Shown one piece after another: positions 59,975 to 64,000 of a stretch of 64,000 bases of DNA. Both the position numbers and the translations under genes were made by a program. Position 1 is the first letter of the stretch. Every line of letters begins with the position of its first letter. Under the pieces are notes generated by a model that made no database searches, had not been told where the DNA came from, and saw nothing but the letters and a program-made list of their open reading frames with translations. Origin of the DNA: Podospora bellae-mahoneyi (taxonomy: Eukaryota > Ascomycota > Sordariomycetes > Sordariales > Podosporaceae); NCBI RefSeq assembly GCF_035222275.1, contig NC_085886.1, positions 3,410,001 through 3,474,000 on the forward strand, given 5' to 3'.

Positions 59975-60950
59975 TCACCAGGTTGAGTCAGCAAGTTGGG
60001 TAACTGATGAGAATCTTGACGAAGGCAGCGTTTCTGGATCTTCTTGTACAACATTGTGTTCGGGAAACCCGACGTATTGAGTGGTTATCTTGCGCCACTC
60101 CGTCTTGCCGAGTGAGACTGTGCCACCGCCAGCTGGGTCTGCACATAGCCCTACCATCACCCACCAGCAGGGCAGTGAGTTGGTGCCCGAATGCCGATTG
60201 GATTGCGGGGTTACATTGGAGTTCAATTCAAACCCCAGCCCTTGTGGCCCAGAATCGGCACAGCCTCCAGATCTCATTGAGCCCCCCACCAATGCTGGTC
60301 ATAAGCGCTTAACTGGAGGTCCCTTGATAACCTGCAACCCATAAAAGAACCGATGAGAATCCGCTTGCCTCGACAAATATAGGTGGTCTGGAGCCTTGCA
60401 CAAGATGAAATTCAATCTCACCCGCGTCATATCTTCAAGAGCACCCGACGGGAGGTTGGTTGTTGAACGGGTACCAGTACTATGAATGGAGACAAAGACA
60501 AGATTGGGCAAATGCATTTTCACTTGTCTACTGCAAGTGATCAATATTCCCTCATCTGTCACTGGTGATGGTGATCGCTGCAGCGTCTTGTGGTCGACAT
60601 GCGTCTGTTGGGCGCATACCCGGCACGCTTGTGGCACAATAATGACCACTTAGAATAGGCCACCCTAGTCCCATTCTTTCTAGCGTGGCCAGCTGTGCCA
60701 CTTGGGTGGATGTAGGTGGACCAAAATAACCAGCCCCTTGCCTTTTTTGGTGTACGCATATGTAGGATATCCCATTTCTACTGGAGGTGTGGGCCGCGGG
60801 ATTGGCAACGAAGGGTGCAAGATGAGTACGTGGGTGTAAGACTTATGAGTGGCACAGCGTGAGAAAATGGGCATATCACCAAGTGTCGGGTGTTTAGAAG
60901 TGCGAAGCTTCTTCTGGCTTTCCCACCTCACTTCTTCCTCTGCTCCTTAC
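59975..60950. other. Intergenic or unresolved coding region
   Basis: Overlapping open frames occur on both strands (for example minus 59975-60292 and 60299-60649), none with a motif I recognise. A multi-exon minus gene is possible but cannot be assembled from the sequence alone. The last 100 bp or so are probably the promoter and leader of the membrane protein at 61010. Confidence 0.35.
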
Positions 60951-61009
60951 CCCAGATCCTCCTGGTCGACACTCGCGATCTCTTGTCGATACCCCGAGCG
61001 CCAGGCACA

Positions 61010-62580
61010 ATGGTTTCCCAGCAAGAACTAGATGCGATTGTTGACGACCATGCCAGTCTCAAAAAGATCACTCTTAAAGTATATGAGTGGCACCTGCAGA
61101 GAAAGAGAATATATCAAGCTGACATCTCAACGCAGGTCACAGTGGGCGTCTTCTTTGCCTTGTCCATCCTGTCGGTAGTTGCAAGAGTAGCCATCCGCCT
61201 CAAGACGCTGAGGCGATTATCTTTGGATGATTATCTCTTGTTTATGGCAGCCACAGCCCTAACGGTGACAACCGGCCTGCTTCTTCACAGCTGCGACCGC
61301 ATCTATCTCTCGGCCGCGCTCCAAAAAGACCCAGCACTAGCCTTTCTAATTAGTTCGGAGCTCTTGATGGACCTTCTGAATCATGCAACACAGCAGTTTC
61401 ACACCTTCCTCATCCTTGCATGGACCGCAATCTTCTTCGTCAAATTCTCCTTTCTCGCCTTCTTCCGGCAATTGATCTGGAAGACAAGGGTCCAACGCTA
61501 TTACTGGGCCGTAGTAGGGATCACCATCGTCTCGTACCTTTTCTTTGTGGCAGAGCCATTTATTCTGTGTTCCGAATTTGGGATTAAGGCTCGTAAGTTC
61601 TTCTCAATACTTCTTACTTCCACCAGTCAAGAGCGGTGTTCATTTGCATAGACATCAACTAATCATGAGTAGTTTCCTGTTTTTCTCCTTCAAAAAACAT
61701 CCTCTACATATCTCTGACCGGCGTCGTGACCGGCCTGGACGCAACCACCGACCTCATGATTGTTAGTATCCCAATCATTATTCTCTACCAAGCAAAGATC
61801 CGGACCCGACAAAAGGTGGCCCTTGGGATGTTTCTCTGCCTGTCCTTGGTCATGGTGTGTATTGCCATCACAAGGGCCAGCAAAATTAAAGGAGCACAGG
61901 GCATCGATATCCCGTGGGAGTTCTTCTGGCAGTTCATGGAAGCCACTATCGCAGTGCTAATGGGCTCGTTGACTGTTTTCCGCACCTTACTCGCATTTCA
62001 AACGAACAAGAATTCAGAAGAGCGGAAAGGAGCGGCAGGCCCGAGCCCTAAATCGCGAGCTTTGTTTTCCTTTCACGAACGCATGAGGCGATGGCGGGAA
62101 AAAAGGGCACAGCATAGTGACGAGGAGTCTCTCAGCGACCTCCCGCAGATCCCAAGTGCTACTATGTCGGGAATGCGTACCTTTATACGGCGCAATAACC
62201 GTGATGAGGGCCTTGAAACTTCGGCTGGCACCGTGAGAGTCCTCTCGCAGAACGACACACTGGCCGAGAAATTCGATGCCTCTTCGCACCACCGTGTCGC
62301 TGTGACACCCAACAAGCAAGATGACCATCGCGTCGACTCTCGACAGGGCAACGGGGTATCGTGGCCTTTGCCAAGCTCTGGATATGTGCTCATATCGACT
62401 GAAATCAGACAAGAACAGTTAACCACGGAGAGGGACGAGCTACACTCATCCCATATGACCAGCCTGGCTGGTTCAACAGTCCAAGGGGACTGGGAGAGCA
62501 CTTATCGCGAAAGCGGTCAGCCTGGATCTGTGTATCGGGATAGCCGCCAGTACACCTACAACCCGCAGATGTCGCGATAG
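61010..62580 (+). CDS. Seven-helix fungal 'rhodopsin domain' (SAT4-like) integral membrane protein
   Basis: Exon 1 61010-61592 and exon 2 61673-62580, joined across an 80-bp intron (GTAAGT ... TAG, phase 1, junction codon CTT), giving 496 residues. The start is ATG at 61010, the first in the frame. After a short polar N-terminus come seven hydrophobic segments, including VTVGVFFALSILSVVARVAI, LDDYLLFMAATALTVTTGLL, YYWAVVGITIVSYLFFVAEP, ILYISLTGVVTGLDATTDLM and VALGMFLCLSLVMVCIAITR. The LSLDDYLLFMA segment after helix 1, the Cys before helix 5 (ALSCFSPSKN) and the D-x-x-x-D pattern in helix 5 are typical of the fungal family annotated as rhodopsin domain / SAT4. The last 200 residues or so are a hydrophilic Ser/Arg-rich cytoplasmic tail. 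No CFEM domain is present. Members are thought to be plasma-membrane receptors or sensors, but ligands are unknown. Confidence 0.88.
61593..61672 (+). other. Intron of the rhodopsin-domain gene
   Basis: GTAAGT donor, CTAAT branch-like motif (61659-61663), GAGTAG acceptor. The choice is supported by exact frame restoration, yielding a continuous ALSCFSPSKNILYISL segment. Confidence 0.8.
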
Positions 62581-63289
62581 CCTACGATGAATAACAATGA
62601 GGCGACGGTTGGCAACCCCGTTGCGTGGAAGCATGTGGCCCCAATGAGTCCTATTCGACCGAGATCGAGGAGCTAAAGGCGTGGACTCCGAGAGCTTATA
62701 ATAAAGATGTGTGGCAAGCTCAGATACTGCCCGGGTGGCCTGCAGTAATAGCTGTAATAGGATGGCGAAGGACGCAGGGGGGCCAAAATACCTACCTCGG
62801 TACTTTCTCGCGGATCGCAAGGGGCGGAATTCTCAGGCATTGGCTGGCAGCTATCGACTGTGATAGCGGATGATTTAGCGCGGGATGAGGCATTGGAGTC
62901 ATGCAAGAAAGCATCATCCCCCGTGATGATCGCCTTCTCGTTCTGAATGAGAACCGGAACGGTCGTGGGGCAGTGACGCCCGGGTCATGAACATGGCTAA
63001 TACTGCATTGTGCCAAAGCGTTGATATCAATTTAGATAAACACATACATAGACCGTACATACAAGGCAGACAGCTATTTTACTTATTTATTGCTCAGTAT
63101 ATTTAAATCATCTTCACGCTTACTGCACCAACAAACAGTTTGTGTGCCAAATTATACATGCTCTACATTCGAGTCACACTGCAAGTAAAATCGAAGTTGG
63201 AGCCGTTGATTGAAAAAAAAAAAAAGCAGACCGCCACAACAAACCTACATAACGAGAGTGCTGTTCAGTCAATTTTGCTGTTACATTAT
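62581..63289. other. Intergenic region between convergent genes
   Basis: No supported gene. Holds the 3' ends of two convergent transcripts. A 13-base A-run lies at 63,212-63,225, and an AT-rich stretch at 63,060-63,110 is a plausible polyadenylation region. Confidence 0.45.
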
Positions 63290-63769
63290 CTAAATGAAAG
63301 TCCATGACACTTCAGTCTTCCCCACGTCCAAACTACCCACAAGCTCCTTGAAAACCTTTGGGCTGACATCGATCCCACCGGGGGGGCACGAAGGGCACTT
63401 GTCACGGACAACGGCAGTGACCTTCTTGCCATCGTGGCCCTTGATGGAAACCCTGCGGCCACAAGCATCGCCGGCACCTTGACCGCTCACCAGTGCCGAT
63501 GAAATAGCCACGATGTTGTGAGTATAACCCTTGCCACTGTCGTCGTGACCACAGGCACCAGGTCCGACTTCGTAGTACGTCATGTGTCCGTGGCGGTTGT
63601 ATTTATTTTCGTCTCCATTGCGTTTGGTGGCACACTCCGTGTCCCGGAGCTGGATCTTGAGAGCAGCGGGCACCGCAACTTGCTGCTCGGCATGGGCCAT
63701 GTCCATGTTGATAGGGCTGGCGAGAGCACCAACAATGAACACGGCCAAGGAAACAGCGGAGGTCCTCAT
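63290..63769 (-). CDS. Secreted RlpA-like double-psi beta-barrel protein
   Basis: 159 residues from ATG at 63767-63769, no intron. The N-terminus MRTSAVSLAVFIVGALASP is a signal peptide with cleavage likely after ALA-SP. The mature part carries the double-psi beta-barrel pattern: GHMTYYEVGPGACG, IVAISSALV, CGRRVSIKG, VTAVVRDKCPSCPPGGIDVSPKVF. The Asp in VRDKC and the Cys pairs are typical of RlpA-like / expansin-like small secreted proteins. These bind polysaccharides or act as small secreted inhibitors or effectors; which applies here cannot be told. It converges with the rhodopsin-domain gene. Its upstream region lies at 63,770-64,000. Confidence 0.88.
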   Translation of the reverse strand: MRTSAVSLAVFIVGALASPINMDMAHAEQQVAVPAALKIQLRDTECATKRNGDENKYNRHGHMTYYEVGPGACGHDDSGKGYTHNIVAISSALVSGQGAGDACGRRVSIKGHDGKKVTAVVRDKCPSCPPGGIDVSPKVFKELVGSLDVGKTEVSWTFI

Positions 63770-64000
63770 TATGGTGATTTAGTTTGGAAAGAGTGTATGG
63801 GGGCAGTTATTGTAGTGTGTGAGTGGCTGAAGCGGACAGTTTCAAAGTTGTAATGATTGTGTGCGAGGTGCTTTGTAGTACGATTTGGAAAGAGTGTGTG
63901 GTCTGAACAGCGAAATCTGACTGCGGAGAAGGAGCGTGGTTGTTGGATCTTCTTACCATGTTCGGGTTGGCATGATAACTTACTTATATTGCGCAGTTTC
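63770..64000. promoter_or_regulatory. Probable promoter region of the secreted barrel protein
   Basis: Minus-strand upstream sequence. On the coding strand there are CT-rich stretches near the start (CCAAACTAAATCACC just before the ATG), as common in fungal promoters. No clear TATA. Confidence 0.35.

Noticed and set aside
1-64000. CRISPR arrays, rRNA genes, telomere repeats
   Set aside because: No regularly spaced short repeats with unique spacers, no rRNA-like segments and no TTAGGG-type arrays were seen; the sequence is eukaryotic.

Overview
The window looks like a filamentous ascomycete (Pezizomycotina) chromosome segment. Three things support this: short GTAAGT/GTGAGT-type introns, a fungal-type seven-helix 'rhodopsin domain' membrane protein, and a large AT-rich compartment in which repeated DNA has been mutated by C-to-T / G-to-A transitions in CpA/TpG context, the signature of repeat-induced point mutation (RIP). 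I cannot name the species.

Layout. About 1-58,200 is a repeat compartment built almost entirely from one Ty3/gypsy chromovirus family (LTRs, gag, pol with integrase and chromodomain) in several states of decay. The one young copy (element B, 6667-14407, coding strand minus) has LTRs that differ by one base of a T-run and a 5-bp target duplication TAAAG. It is nested inside an older RIP-degraded copy of the same family (element A, 5472-20618). Further degraded copies or fragments lie at 2296-5127, 20980-27732, 28058-30227, 34086-38340, 38341-41900 and 51000-57700. Solo or fragmentary LTRs lie at 5128, 27733, 41906, 44128 and 57701. A degraded transposase C-terminus with a zinc knuckle sits at about 47,880-48,175. 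Inside this compartment there is one island of normal base composition (30,228-34,085) holding a large protein-kinase-like gene with a predicted nuclease-like N-terminal half. From about 58,200 to 64,000 the sequence is ordinary gene-bearing DNA: a small unrecognised protein, a two-exon seven-helix membrane protein and a secreted double-psi beta-barrel protein.

The most interesting content is inside the retrotransposon, between the chromodomain and the 3' LTR and on the strand opposite gag-pol. First, there is a spliceable antisense gene (7228-7861, 46-bp intron) for a 195-residue protein with a textbook Zn(II)2Cys6 cysteine spacing, a coiled coil and an acidic/aromatic tail. Second, there are two tandem tRNA-like sequences exactly 200 bp apart, with A- and B-box promoter motifs, compensatory stem changes and T-run terminators. 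Both features can be traced in the RIP-degraded copies, so they belong to the family and are not accidents of one copy. The LTRs of the family share R-U5 and TATA but have swapped, mutually unrelated U3 promoters. Those U3s nevertheless all carry paired CCAAT boxes, and they tend to escape RIP.

The positions of boundaries in the degraded copies were found by eye alignment to element B and are approximate unless a target duplication is quoted.
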